The translations under genes were made by a program, and so were the position numbers. Positions 33,521 through 46,508 of a stretch of 64,000 nucleotides of DNA are shown here, one piece after another. The stretch lies in assembly GCF_020379485.1 (NCBI RefSeq), contig NC_063447.1:60377452-60441451 (forward strand). Direction: 5' to 3'. A model generated the notes under the pieces. That model was not told the origin of the DNA and searched no databases. It was given only the letters and a program-made list of their open reading frames with translations. The DNA comes from Brassica napus. Lineage: Eukaryota > Streptophyta > Magnoliopsida > Brassicales > Brassicaceae. Every line of letters starts with the position of its first letter. Position 1 is the first letter of the stretch.

Positions 33521-35061
33521 GGAGAAGAGGCAAATAACCACCCAAAAGTAAAATAGCTGTGATATTAATTAAGGTAGTTTTTGGTCGCTAATTACATCAC
33601 TAACCCCAACGATAAAGAAACATAGTTTCTGATTTAGTAATCCTTTTCCAACAAATATAACTAATTTATAAAAGGAGATTACAAAATTAGATTATCCCTT
33701 TGTTGTACCACATATTTACAATGACATGTCATTGAGATATTTATTGAACCTATATTTAAGTATGTTGGTCATTTCCTAATTAAAATTATAGATTTTCTTA
33801 ATCGAATCTTAACCAAAATAGACTTTTCAATAGATTTCTTAATATATTTCGTATTAACATATTTAATGTTTTCTGATATTTATTACTAGTAAATAATAAA
33901 GTAAAACCACACATCATAATCAATTTTTATAATATATAAATAAAATATAAAATAATTTATTCATAAATTATTGGTTTAATGTTTTCATATATATAAGTCA
34001 TATATATAATTATACTAATAATTCATGAAACATTGTGGTATAATAAACGATTAAAATAACAAAAATATAATTATTCAAAGTAATAAATAAAAAAATTATG
34101 TTTTAAAATGTTATACTAACAATTAGTTAATACAGCTGACAAAAAAAACAATTAGTTAATACATTTTAATTTACAAATATATATTAAACCATTTAGTAAA
34201 AAAAATATTAAAGCGAAAACAAATATTTAGACGGTCACATGTCAAACTCTAGGAATAAACAATAACATTGTAAAATAATTTTTTTAACAAATTTATTTGA
34301 ATAGAAATTATAATTCCAAAATTTTTAAATTTATTTTAAGGGGTGCTAAAGATTTATGACCCAAATCTATACTGTTTAGTATGCATAATTGAAATTTATA
34401 TCAGAATATTTTATTAAAATTAAAATTTTATTTTTTGTTATAACTACATAGTTTACTTTTCAATCTAAATTTATGAATAGAAGGTGCAACTTTATTTTGT
34501 GCTATAAGTTTTTGTTTGTGAAAAATAATTTAAATATAAACTACAAAGCTTTATGGAGTAAAAACAAAAAAATATATAATTTTAAAAATTATGAAATTAT
34601 CTGAAAAAATGGTAGAAGAAGTAAAGGAAGAAGAAAACCATAAACTATAATATTATTTTGTTCAAAAAAACCATAAACATTTGAAAATATAGTTAATGTT
34701 AAGAATATTTACTATTAACAATATAGAACAAAACTTTTACGTATATAAAAATGAAAGCAAACACCAACGCAATTGTGCGGATCAAAATCTAGTTATATTT
34801 GTAAAGAAGTTTCTTAGTTACAAATAACAACCATAGTACAGTAACCTTATACCACCATATATTCGAAGAAAGAACGACTACAAATCAGTAGTAGGAAGAA
34901 ATCTCCAAAAGACTCCATTCCTCCATCCAGCGACGGTCTTCTCCTTCCAAAAAGTTGGCCAACACATACCAAACTAAAGCCTACTTAGAAGTAGTTGCTT
35001 TCATTAACAAACAATTCAAATAACCAATGAGGTGGCTAGAGAAGACGACAAAAAACAAAAA
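33521..35061. other. AT-rich intergenic DNA ending in a Helitron terminus
   Basis: No gene is seen. The stretch is extremely AT-rich, and its only recognisable structure is the terminus tgcggatcaaaatctag at 34776-34792 followed by T, as at 15723 and 16905. The matching 5' end was not identified (34365, tctatactgttt, is a weak candidate). Confidence 0.5.
34776..34792 (+). mobile_element. Helitron 3' terminus
   Basis: It shares gcggatcaaaatctag with the ends at 15707-15723 and is followed by T. This is the third such end in the window. The body upstream has no coding capacity. Confidence 0.5.
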
Positions 35062-35171
35062 AGAATGCGTGCCGTTTCTATTATTCAGAAACCCACATCA
35101 TGTCGTGTTTTGTTTTTCTTATCTCTTCAACTCCTCATAAAGATATGGCAACACTCACCCTCTCAGTTAAC

Positions 35172-35181
35172 GACACGTGTC
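35172..35181. promoter_or_regulatory. G-box in cystatin 2 promoter
   Basis: The palindrome GACACGTGTC lies about 95 bases before the start codon, matching the element before cystatin 1 but with diverged outer bases. Confidence 0.6.
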
Positions 35182-35274
35182 ACTCGTTCGGTGACTTGTC
35201 ACTTTCCTTTCCTTAATCGTCAAGCAAGCAACAACTTGTAGAGAAGGGCGTGGCCACAACTTGTGAGATCTAAA

Positions 35275-35750
35275 ATGGAATCAAAACCTTTCGTCTCTGT
35301 TACGTTCTTGACCGTTACCCTTTTTCTCGGTGGAGCAATTCGATCAGGGATCTGCAGATCAGAAGAGAGACGCATGGAGCACGTGATAGTAGGAGGCGTT
35401 CATGATCTCCCAGGAAACCAGAACAGTGGAGAGATCGAGAGTCTCGCTCGATTCGCTATTCAAGAACATAACAACAAAGAGGTTTTCAATTCCTCTGTTT
35501 GATCCTGACAAGAATCTTTGTCTGATCAAGTTTTGTTTTGTTTTGTTTTCTTGTCGGGTAAGTACAGAACAAGGTTCTTGAGTTCAAGAAGATTGTAAAG
35601 GCAAGACAACAAGTAGTTGCTGGAATGATGTACTACCTAACTCTAGAAGCCAACGAAGGTGGCCAGGCTAAGAACTTCGAAGCCAAAGTTTGGGTGAAGC
35701 CATGGATGAACTTCAAGCAGTTACGGGAGTTTAAAGAATCATCCTCTTGA
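35275..35750 (+). CDS. Phytocystatin, copy 2
   Basis: Two exons (35275-35481 and 35568-35750) encode 129 residues, one codon shorter than copy 1. Signal peptide, [15 protein letters not shown] and the PW loop are all intact. Most differences from copy 1 fall in the signal peptide and the first 35 mature residues, while exon 2 is nearly identical. Its uninterrupted promoter serves as the reference for the transposon-split promoter of copy 1. Lying tail to tail with CYP98A3, it occupies the Arabidopsis At2g40880 position and is probably the ancestral copy. Confidence 0.93.
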
Positions 35751-36239
35751 ACATTTCACTTGTTCAAAGGGTAATAATCTAAATGTTTGTGCTAAATTAT
35801 ATGAAATAAATAAGTCTGATATAGCTTGGTTTCAGACCAGTGTGTAAGAACCTGAAGTTAATGTAATCAAGGAACTTGTTATATATGGTTTCTTGTAATT
35901 TGTTTTTTTGTTAACTATAATGAGTTTAGGCTTTAGACCCTAATCTCCTCTATGGCCCGGAATCAGTTTGCGCTATACTAAAAATATAGCGTAAATCAAT
36001 TTTTTTATCGGAACTAGGAGCACAAATAGTGCCAACGCCAGTTGTGTATATTTGGCTTTTTGTTTGTTATTACAATGAGAAAGAAGCTGGTTTCTTTTGC
36101 TTATTTTTGATACAAGTGACACAACTAATCTCATCAAAAAGCTTTCAATGATAAACCACAAAAGTGAGACATGCATACAAAGAAAACAACAAGGCCATCG
36201 GCATCACTAGCAGCAGCAGGATGTGGATCAGAGAGACGG

Positions 36240-38566
36240 TTACATATCGAAAGGCACGCGTTTATAAAGTTCAGAAGGCAACCTAGGCGTTGCAACGGCT
36301 TGAACAGGAACACGCATGTAAGTAACGAGTCCAGGGTTTTCAGACATGTCAATCTCCTCTGGCTTAGTGCCTTGAGGCGGTGTCCAAACGAAATGGTGAA
36401 GCAAATGACTCATCATCGACGTCACCAGATTGATACCAAGTTGTGCACCGGGACAGACCCTTCTTCCTGCTCCAAAGGGAAGCAGCCTAAAGTCATGACC
36501 TTTCATGTCAACATCTTCCTCCAAGAACCTCTCTGGTCTAAACTCTAATGGGCTTTTCCACACGGTCGGGTCTCTAGCCACCGCCCAAACGTTCACATGG
36601 ACGTTTGATCCTTTGGGAATGTGGTAGCCTCCTATCTTGACGTCTGCGTTGGATCTGTGAGGAAGCATTAGAGGCGTTGGAGGGTGGAGTCTGAATGATT
36701 CTTTAACCACGCATTGCAAGTAGGGTAAGCGTGAGAAGTCTGGCTCGGTTAGGACCCGGTCACGTCCGATAACACGGTCGAATTCTTCTTGTACTTTTTG
36801 TTGTACTCTTGGATTCTTGATCATCTCCGCCATGCCCCATTCCGCTGTTATAGCTGTTGTGTCCATCCCCGCCGTGATCATATCCTGCACACACACACAC
36901 ACACCAATGACCTAACGTGAGCAACAAGAGACCTACATAACTCAAAGGGTCTAAATGGTTGTTCTGTTTTTGGTGTTAACTAGCTCGAAAACATCTAACC
37001 AGCTAACGGATTGTAGGACTGCGAAAATTCTAATTGAAAATTACGATCTAACTCAGCTCATTAGGTTTATAAATAAATGGTTACAACACTAATTGTTGTG
37101 CACTGTCTTAGCAACCATTCAAGCCTAAAAATTCAAAATATATCTCAATTTAAGTTCTTATAAACACTAAACGCACCCATAGGAGACCAATGATGGTGTC
37201 TTCACTAAGATCATACTGATCCTTCAATGTAAGCAACGCATCAACGAAATGCTGTTTGGCTTCACTAGACTTTTGACGTGCCAAAGTGTGCTCCTCCATG
37301 ATAGCTCGTGTGAGGAGGTCCCTACGAGTTACGTGCTTAGCAAACGCCTTCTCATCCGCGGGAAACATCCACCGGAGCCAGGGGATGTGTTCAGCTATCG
37401 ACAGTGAAGCACCTAGCTTCAGACCGTTGGATGATATGGCCTTGAGCTCAAGCCCTTGCTCGTCCATCACACCTTCCGCGTTCACAAAACGCTTCCCGAA
37501 CGCTAGCCGCGTTATGTTGTTGAACGCAACCGCTCCTAAGTACTTCCTCAGTTGTAATCCTTTTGTTTTATTTTCTGAAGACGGAATTATATTAGACATT
37601 ATAAGTTTATGGGGTTAATGAGAGTTGAATTTAGTTAGAGTTGGTTGATTTAAAGAATAAAAAAAATATTTTTAAAGTTGTTAAAAATTTGAAGAGTTTT
37701 TTTTTGTATTTTAAAAGTTTATAAAAATATTCAAATATATAATAATTATAAGAATCTAAAGGATATATGCAATATTTTGAAGAAAAATTATAAGTTAAAC
37801 TGTTTATAATTCTTTGAAGACCAATGAATTGTTTATGACGTGAAATAATCATTGATCCAATAAACTAGATTTTAGTAAAAATGTTAATTTAGTTAAAAAA
37901 ATTAGCATATCATTACAAATTCATTTCTGATACGAATGTTCGTAGTGCGAAGAATTATTATTTGATTATACAATCACAAATATATTAGCATAATTAGATT
38001 ATTTATTAATATAAATCAGATTCATAAATAAATAGTAGTCTTTTGTATGAAAGATTGACCTAAAATGATATTGATGCCGTACCATGAACGTTACAGTCTC
38101 TGAAGACGGACTCAACCATGGCAGTGACTTCATCTTCACGTATAGGTCTAAGAGATTCGAGTCGTTTAGGTGTGAAAAGCTCAAGCGTGCAAACTTTTCT
38201 CACCTTCACGTAGTGTGGCCCATAATCAGCCCATATAAGATCCTGACCGTTGCGGCTGAATGCTTCTGTCGATCTGTTCCGGTGCCTGTCGGCAAGTTTC
38301 TGGTCGTGTTCTTTGAGGACTTCTTTAGCTAGCTCGGCGCTAGATACGACCACGTTTAAGATAGAACCAATCCAGACCGATATGATTGGTCCATAGGTTT
38401 GAGCCCACTCATAGTAGCATCTGAACCGGACCGGTTTTATGTCGTTGAGGTTACCGACGATAGGCTTGGGACGTGGGCCTGGTGGGAACTTGAATCTTAG
38501 CCGTTGAATCAGCTTGTAAGAGACGACGGCGGCAAGTGTCGCCGCCGCTATAAGGAACCACGACAT
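36240..38566 (-). CDS. CYP98A3: p-Coumaroyl shikimate 3'-hydroxylase, cytochrome P450 CYP98A3
   Basis: Three exons (complement of 38083-38566, 37177-37574 and 36240-36884) give 508 residues, the same length as Arabidopsis CYP98A3. A membrane anchor ([17 protein letters not shown]) and proline hinge (PPGPRPKP) are followed by the I-helix AGMDTT (299-304), ExxR (356-359) and the heme loop [10 protein letters not shown] with Cys438. The enzyme sits on the ER and hydroxylates coumaroyl shikimate/quinate on the way to G and S lignin. Intron 1 uses donor CATG|GTACGG and acceptor TCTTCAG|AA, giving DCNVHENKTKG with the normal length. A (GT)n tract abuts the intron 2 acceptor (complement of 36887-36902). 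Confidence 0.93.
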
Positions 38567-41500
38567 CGGATTGGTCAGCAAACTATTAGTAAAAAGGGGA
38601 AAAAGTACGTATAAATCGAATTCACTTCTAGAATTCTAGATAGATGTGGTCGAGACTTTGAGTTATATTAGGGAGGGGTTGGTGAACCAATTTATTTTAT
38701 TTATTTTAGAATAAAAATTGGGAAATATTTAGCTTTTAGCAAACAAATTATCTTTTTAGACTTAAATATGGAATTAAATCGCAAAGTTCACGACACAAAC
38801 AACAAAGTGGACGATGTCCATTATTGATGATGGGGTATGTTAGATGTGGACGAGACTTTGGCAGAGAAAAAAACAGAAGTGGAAAATATCTAGAGTGAAT
38901 TAGGTGAAAACACATAGAAAACATGTATATTAGCAAAATACCTATAACAGTAGAATTTACAAAAAAACTGTAGATGCAGACAAACAAAATTACAATTATA
39001 ACCTCAGATATCTTTTTATGTAGGCGTACAAGTGAGAAAAGATTTGGTAAAGATTTTATTTAAATTTTGGTATAGGTCCACATTAAATAGTTTGTAACTA
39101 AAATTACTTAAGTTTATATATATGGTATGTGTGTTTCCAAGAATAATATAGAGAGATATTATTCAAGTTTAATAATTTGATATCAAATGGAATAAGTTTT
39201 CAATCTGCACCGCATATTTTTTATAATATCATTGCAAAAACCGACTGGAGTTCCGTTCCGTTCCGGCGTTTATAAAGAAGAAAAGTGATAGTTTCTTCGT
39301 ATTCACAAAATTTTAGAACATTTTTTTGTTATGAAATTTAAATAAATCCATTTTAAATTGGTTTCTGCATAAATTATCTCTGCATGATGAATCTAAAAGG
39401 GGTAGAGACATTTTCGTGCTTAAACTTTTAAATTCTTATCAATTTACACACTATCTTAATTTACAGTGTTTGTTTGTGTAGATAGCGATAAGACTTTCAG
39501 TGATTACAGCTAACATTACAAATGTACGTACAATATTATAATTAGCGGTGTTTATAAAGTTATGAATCGGATAATAGTTTTGCTCGCTGAAAATATTATT
39601 ATTGTATAATTATAGATATTAACATGATTGTTAAACCTAAACGAAAGTTCGAGCTAACATGTTAGTTAGCGTGGTTTTACTTCGACTTGCATGATTTTTT
39701 TTTGTATTAACTGGTATTTTATTTTACTTACCGGATATTTAGAAAGATAACGGTCAATTTTATAAATAGATACAATTTAAAACATAGCCGTAGACTGATA
39801 TTGAAATTTTTGATCACCTTCTATTTGAAAATGATGTCTATTTTAATTTCTAAAAAGTTAATATATAAGTTATTAGGGATATACTCCAACTTATGCAGAC
39901 ACTTTATATGTTTGTTGGTATTTAATTTCAATTTTATGGATAAGAAATTTAAAGTCCAAGTAAGGCTCAGTTGAACCGTGAGCTTTTGCTTACAAGAAGA
40001 TCAGATTACTAAGCTTATAAGAAGATAAAAACACGTGTAAGTTAACTGAAGATTCAAAGATATGTGGCAACGCCGTACTGTACCACCACCGCCTTGAGCA
40101 CCGATCACTGCTACGATTTCCGGCAACGTCAACCGTAATAAAAAATCAGCAGCTTATTCTTGTACCGATTTGTTAAAACTCCCCCTCTCTAGCTGATAAT
40201 CTTTGAAGTGGAATTGATTCTTCGTCTAAAACAAACGACAAACTTACGTCAATTTTGCAACAAAAGCTGGACTAAATCAAGGAAGTTTATCATCAACTCA
40301 AATCTTAATTTCGATAGAGAGACTTTGCTATGGGCTTTTCTTAAGCCAATCATAGAAGCAAAGATTTATAAACTTCTCGAAGAGAAAATATTGAGCAGTC
40401 AAATTCAAAATCAAAGAAAAGTGAAGAACAGAGAGAGAGGAGATGAAAAATGATCGAAAACTAAAATTTTTGAAAGAGAAGAAAAAAAATATTCTCGATT
40501 TAAGTTTAAATTGATAGGTAATACATGCACATCGGAATAGAGAGGAAATATAACATGTATATGTAAACTATCACATAAAATTATAAAAACTAGATTCTGA
40601 GTAGCGAAAGAAAGTCATATTTTAGTAATAAAGGTAATATGGTATTAAAAATTATCAAACAGTGCCAAACAGTACAAATTGATATTTAGCTAATTATAAT
40701 GTTTTGTCTTGGTAGGGAGTGCAGATACTCAAAAATCTACATAATTTTTTTTAACTTTTTATTAAGATCGGTAGTTTATACAAAAAAAAAATCATTACTT
40801 TGGATTTCACTGGTTACTTTATCGAGAGAATTGAGGTGAAATCCATTCACCTGAGCTTTTTTCTCAACAACTTTTCATGATTATTTGTTCAACTTTTCAT
40901 AATTATATGTGAAACAGTAGTGTTTTATATTCACTAATATAGTATTATTGCGGCAAGGAAAATATTTTTCTGTTTCATTTCATAGTTTTTGACACTAATA
41001 TCTTTGCATAATTTGTCAATGGAATTAAATAGTTTATGAGAAATGTTCGTTTTTCCAATGAATACAATGTAAAATGTTATTATATTATAGACTAGTTTTA
41101 CTTTCAACAAATGTATTTAATCGAATATCAAGGACTAATTACTGCATGAATGTTCAAATACGTGCATGTTAGCTAGGTGTTAGTCACGTTGACAATAAAA
41201 ACTAGGGAACGCAAAGACTGCAAAACATATTTTCTTATAAAGATAGAATCACAATCAAGTTCCTTCTAAGTACAGTGTCTAATCCACACTAAACTAGTAT
41301 TGTTGCATTTCCTGCCAATGCTGCCATCATTAAAATTATAATCATGTTTTCTATTTCAAATTTTGAAAACATTCGTTTGGCGGTAGTAAATGTTTATTTG
41401 TCTCTCCCTACGTAAGATACCGTGGTCACAAGCGTTTTGTTAGCGAGTGGGGAAGTGTAGGATAAGGAAGCTTTAGTTAATTTTGAGGTTGGTGTGAGAG

Positions 41501-42065
41501 ACACGTCACCTTTATTGGCAATCACATGAAGTAGAGAGGGTTGGTGCGATATAACCAGACATAGCTGCGTGCGATAGACAATGGTTTAGACTCGCTCATT
41601 ACAAATCAAACTGTTTTTTTCTGCCTAAAGAATTTTCAACAAAAACAAGTGGGTTCACCTCAAATCTACGTACAAGATCATAATCTAATCAATAATTAAT
41701 CAGTTGTTAAAAGATAATTTTGTTGCTTTTTTTTCAAAACCAAAAAAGGTGTGGGAGATTCGGTGTTGTGTGTTAAGTGTGACAGATGAGTAGGTGGGTG
41801 TATTTAGTGAGACGTAAAATTTATATTTTACTTTTGCGTATTTTTCTGTAGAAGACTTGTTAAAAAAATTGTTATTATATTCATTATAGGTGAAATGTTA
41901 TTTTATATTCATTTATAGGTGGGTTCAATCATTCAATATGTGGCTCCATAAGAGGCAATGTTATTTAATTTTGTTACACATATAGACCCTACTTTGCTCC
42001 TGGTTAAATTTGAATGCCTGGCCAAATTTCTCCCAATCTAATGATGTTCAGCAAACATATATACT
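38567..42065. other. CYP98A3 promoter and AT-rich intergenic DNA
   Basis: No supported gene in 3.5 kb. Short open frames such as 40208-40453 have no recognisable domain and the base composition of non-coding DNA. The first few hundred bases should contain the CYP98A3 promoter. Confidence 0.5.
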
Positions 42066-42262
42066 ATTTTTTTTTGATAAACCCTATCGGCTGATCCGAT
42101 CGGCTTCGGGAATAACACATTTAGTGCTACAGAGTAGACTAGCCGAAAGCGTACCACACTATCTGGTCCGAGTTTGGAATACCTTCCGACTAATGCAAAG
42201 GATGGATGTTACGACCCACCATGTAAACCACTTGGGGCGAAGCCCAAACTCATACTAGCTAA
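42066..42262 (-). mobile_element. SINE-like or other short retroelement remnant
   Basis: A GC-richer block (cggctgatccgatcggcttcgg ... cacttggggcgaagcccaaactc) in AT-rich surroundings begins with a T9 run, i.e. an A tail if read on the minus strand. No secure box A/B or target duplication was found, so the class is uncertain. Confidence 0.35.
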
Positions 42263-42969
42263 GTGGTGATAATTTAGTTTTCAGAAAAAAATAAACTTAA
42301 AACTGATGTGGATACACACCAAATCTCAAGAGATTTCCACTAGGCTACCACTTAAACATATATTATGTTGTTGAACATGTTTTCTACTTTCAGTCTTTCA
42401 GTTTAATGATTTTTAAACATACATTTATTTGTTAAAGATATTAGACTATTTTCATTGTATTTTGATATTCTTTTATTTAAAATAGATAATTCTGAATTTA
42501 TTCCAAAGTATTTTTAAAAATAATATTTAAATAAAATAGATATATGTTAATTCTTCTCTTAGATAGAAAAATATTATTTAATTATATATATATATATATA
42601 TATGAAATATAGTAAATATGTATTATTATAGAAACCAATATAGAAATGAGTTAAAAATGTTTATTCGTTAAAGAAAGGTTGGAGATAATTTCACATGCAG
42701 TTTTAGTTTATTTTATCAACAATATATAATATAGATCTGCTACTGTGACACGAAATATATGTAACTTTGGCATATAACCTTTATATATTGTTTTGACTGG
42801 TTTAGTTAATATGTTTCCGACTGGATTTCTATTTGGGGTTTATAATGGGTTTTATTTCGAACACTATCAAGCCTTTGGCCTTGTGTAAATTAAATGCATA
42901 ATAAATACTAGAGTACAAATTTCTAGCCAATTAAAAACACAAATGGAGTAAATTAAATGCAGAATAATA

Positions 42970-43205
42970 CTCCATCCGTATCATTTTAATTATAGTTTTA
43001 GGTTCATGCATACAGATTAAAAAAACATTTAATTTTATACATTTTCAAAATAAAAATATCATTACCCATACATTTCCATATTTCAACCAATAGAAAATAA
43101 ATATGAGAATTTTATTAATAAATTTTGCATTAAAATCATAAAATGACATTTATTTTGAAACAAATTTTTTTCTCTACAACAACACTTAAACTGAAACGGA
43201 AAGAG
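42970..43205. mobile_element. Stowaway-like MITE
   Basis: The ends CTCCATCCGTATCA and CTCTTTCCGTTTCA (inward) are flanked by TA (42968-42969 and 43206-43207). The uninterrupted copy at 43370-43387 reads aataatatagag across the insertion point, confirming a TA target. Confidence 0.75.
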
Positions 43206-43431
43206 TATAGAGTACAAGTTTCTCAAAATGAGCCAATTTCCTCCATCCTCTTCTAATTATTTATCTTCATGTTTTTTTATGGCTTAATGTAAATTTCTAT
43301 GAATAAACGGCAGAGAAATTGATCAATGGTCATTTCTAGCCAATTAAAAACACAAATGGAGTAAATTAAATGCATAATAATATAGAGTACAAATTTCTCA
43401 AAATTAGCCAATTTCCTTCGTCCTCTTCTAA

Positions 43432-43706
43432 GAGTGTGATTGAGAAAGCTGGTGCAAATAGGAAGAAATAAAAGTAGCGTAACTGAGCAAAATAAGAAAT
43501 AAGAGAAAAAATGTATTTTGGAGTAAAACTTTTACTCCAGAGAGAAGGAAAGAAAAACTTTACTCTAAAAAAGCAGAAAATGACAAAAGTATTTACTCTA
43601 AGCAGCGTGATAATTTTCAACTTGATTGGACAAATATTAGCGTAACTAGGTGGAAACTAATATTACTCTACAAAAATTACTCTAAAAATACTTTTCAGTC
43701 AGAGCC
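43432..43706. mobile_element. Harbinger-like MITE
   Basis: The ends GAGTGTGATTGAGAA and GGCTCTGACTGAAAA (inward) are imperfect. They are flanked by TAA at 43429-43431 and 43707-43709. The undisturbed copy 1 reads cctcttctaatta at this point. Confidence 0.65.
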
Positions 43707-43759
43707 TAAGTCTTTATCTTCATGCTTTTTATGGCTTAATGTAAATTTCTATGAATAAA

Positions 43760-44462
43760 TTTAAAGTCTAAATTGTGTACTTTTGCTGCTAATACTGAAA
43801 GAACTACTATTAGTACATAAAATCAAATTTATAATAGAATGTGTTTGTATTTTGTATTAAAAACATATTTTATCTGCAAATCATATATGATCATATCAAA
43901 ATTTTAAAATATTATTTTCTAATAAATTTTGTGAATTTTAATCATTTTTAGAGAGATTGAAAGCCATTACAGTGACGAGAAAGATATTTAACAATAAAAT
44001 AAGTAGAAAAGAAAGAAAAATAGCCAATTTTTTGGATGTTCATCTGATTAATTTGATTGCTGTTATGATTATGGATCTTAATTCTCCTAAAAGCTATAAA
44101 ATAATAATTAACAAATTTATTAGTTTATAAGTGAAAGCTTGTATACCAACACATAGTATGAAACAAAGAAACAAAGGAAATACAATTTTCATTATGTATC
44201 TTCGCTAAATCCACAAATAATGGTATGTAGTAGTTGGATACTAATACCAAATGCAGTGATTTACATAAGTTCATAGCTAGTCAGAGATCAAAATGGACGG
44301 TACATTTGGAATCCTTGGTTACTGAAGTTAGAAACCATAAATAAAACTTTTGAAGCGGAGGAAGGAATTAAAACAAGAATCAAAAAGCTGCCACTCTTCT
44401 CCCAACTTTGCCTCAAACAAAAAAGTTCATCTACTTAGCACCTTGAAACGTTATCCACACTT
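43760..44462. other. Intergenic; UMAMIT11 3' side
   Basis: AT-rich DNA with no gene seen. The part near 44350-44462 is probably 3' UTR of the minus-strand transporter gene. Confidence 0.5.
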
Positions 44463-46508
44463 TCAAAACCAAAAACCACAACCAAAACCCACAACCACTG
44501 CCGATGATTCCTTCTCTTCCGACTTGATTTTCCCGGTTTCAACATCCTCATGAGCTTCGTCTATTTTCGGCATTATGGAGAGACCATTATTGCCACTACA
44601 ACACTTAACGGCTTCTAAAGTTGGGTTATCTTCACGGCATATTGCTTCACCGTCATCGTCTAGGTGCTTTGCCCATAACACGGTGTAGACTCCCACAGTC
44701 AAAACTACCACTCCAATACCCCTAAAATATAAATTTCCGTTTAAATTAATTAAAACGAGATTGCCAAAACTAAACCACGTAATGAACAAGTTGTTGTTAA
44801 CGTACCCTCCAAGATAGGTTCCTTGGCCGAGAACAAAGAAGCTCATTATGGAGACAATGACAACGACAAGAGGGTTAAAAGCAGTGACGAAGACAGGCCC
44901 CTTTCGCTGCATCATAAGTCCTTGAATGTAGTAAGCTATGCTCGACGACATTATTCCCTGTGAACAATCAAAATATATAATTTGTGAATGGATCTTTAAT
45001 TTGTGTTATAGAAAAGTGCTTTGAAATTTTAAACGGACCGCGTATACAGACGCGAGAAGATTCATGTCAAAACCGATGTTCAAAGCGGAAGGATTATGTT
45101 CCATTACGAAGGTTAGGGCTAAGGACTGCAACGTTCCCATGAAACAGACCATAGTTGATAACGAGAGATGGGCTGAGTATTTCTTCAAAGTCGATGCCTA
45201 ACAAAAAAACACATATAACCTGCTTAGTTGGTTAAATTCATATATATTTATATATATTCTATAACAAAATGTTTAAATTAAAATCGAAGAGAATTTTTAT
45301 TTTGAATATTCTAATCCAATCATCTTTTTTTTGTCTTCATTATAAATCTTGTCTGTATTGTAATAAATCGAAAAAAATAAGATTTAACTGGAACTTTAAA
45401 TACTTTAATATAATCAATCTAAACTAAACAATTTGGTTTATCATTGACCAATCTAAGCGTTTATTCATTTATCTATCCGCACAATCTTAGATTCTAAATC
45501 AAGTCCCACGAAACTATATAACACCAACTACTTTTTTAGATTTTATCAATAAATGATACCTGAAGAATGAAGAACGACGCCCATGAGAGGGAGGCGATGA
45601 GGAGGAAGATGGTGGCTTTAAGATAATCACCGGCCAGCGGCGAAGAGGTGGTGGTGAGTTGAGATCGGAAAGAGCTGATGAACGGGCCTTTATGTAATAT
45701 CATCAGTATTGATCCAACTACTGTCACTAATGTCCCCACCACTTTTACTTGGCATCTTACTTTTCTCATCTCCACTCTCCCCATCCTTTTCAACGTTCAA
45801 ATATTGACATAAACACATCAATATTTCATAATTTATACATCTATGAATGTGTAACCAAAAAAAACATCTACTTATGAATATTAATGCATATCCACGTATG
45901 CCAACAATATAAATAAAATATTGCTTTTACGTATCTGTTTATGTATTTACCTGAAAAGAGTGGCGAGGATAAAGGTAATAGCGGGCACGATGTTGCTGAC
46001 GGCCGTAGAAAACGTCGGAGATGTGAGTTTCAGACCGATGTAGTATAGGTTCTGATCAATTACAGGCCTGTTTTAATAACACGATAGTTGTTAGCCTTAT
46101 AAGTATAACAATTTTCATACATTCAACGAGAGAAAAAAGTTTTGGAGATGGTTTAAGAAGACTAACCCAAGAAGAGCAAGAACAAATATGTGCATGAATA
46201 TTGAAAACGTCATCTTTGACCTCACTTTCCTACAAAATCCCCCAAAACGCATAAATATTACAAAACGCATCAAAAGAAACATTAACTGTTTGTCTCTGAT
46301 GAGTACTAATATCTTTGTACCTTTCGGAGAGAAATGCGAAAGGTGCGATCGCGGCTGTGGCAAAAGCGTTGCGGTATGCAACAAGAACGTAATGGCTCAT
46401 ACCACGGTCAAGGACGGTTTTAGTGACCAGGTTCATACCGGCGTATCCAAACTGAAGGCAAATCATTGCAAAGTATGGTTTAGCTGATTCTGACATCCTT
46501 AGTCCCAT
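44463..46508 (-). CDS. UMAMIT11: WAT1-related / UMAMIT amino-acid transporter
   Basis: Seven exons (complement of 46321-46508, 46167-46229, 45951-46067, 45560-45785, 45039-45197, 44806-44957 and 44463-44721) close in phase to 387 residues, the usual length. The plant-specific DMT family (two EamA domains, about ten membrane helices) is shown by YFAMICLQFGYAGMNLVTK, YRNAFATAAIAPFAF, GLKLTSPTF and the second EamA start IMSSSIAYYIQGLMMQRKGPVFVTAFNPL. Members export amino acids, mostly at the plasma membrane; UMAMIT11 has been linked to amino-acid supply to developing seeds. The hydrophilic C-terminus ends VVVGFGCGFWF. The position between CYP98A3 and UBP5 matches At2g40900. Confidence 0.9.

Larger units (their letters stand above)
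28940..36180 (+). repeat. Tandem duplication of the cystatin gene with its flanks
   Basis: Copy 1 (28940-29013 plus 30884-31865, interrupted by transposons) and copy 2 (35062-36178) match through promoter, both exons, the intron and about 370 bases of 3' flank. The RRM gene and AT-rich DNA lie between them. Copy 2 ends only about 60 bases from the CYP98A3 stop codon, the arrangement of the single Arabidopsis cystatin, so copy 2 sits at the ancestral place. Confidence 0.85.
42921..43759. repeat. Tandem duplication, each copy hit by a different MITE
   Basis: Copy 1 (42921-43307) and copy 2 (43334-43759) share ttctagccaattaaaaacac, then agtacaa(a/g)tttctcaaaat(t/g)agcc, cctcttctaa and ggcttaatgtaaatttctat. 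Copy 1 alone contains the element at 42970-43205, and copy 2 alone contains that at 43432-43706. Each copy therefore shows the empty site of the other's insertion. Confidence 0.8.

Noticed and set aside
37570..38090. Apparent loss of the intron 1 acceptor in CYP98A3, suggesting a pseudogene
   Set aside because: With the exon ending at the expected Asn codon no AG exists at the matching place. Using the better donor seven bases further (CATG|GTACGG) and acceptor TCTTCAG|AA restores the frame and the exact 508-residue length, so the gene is judged intact.
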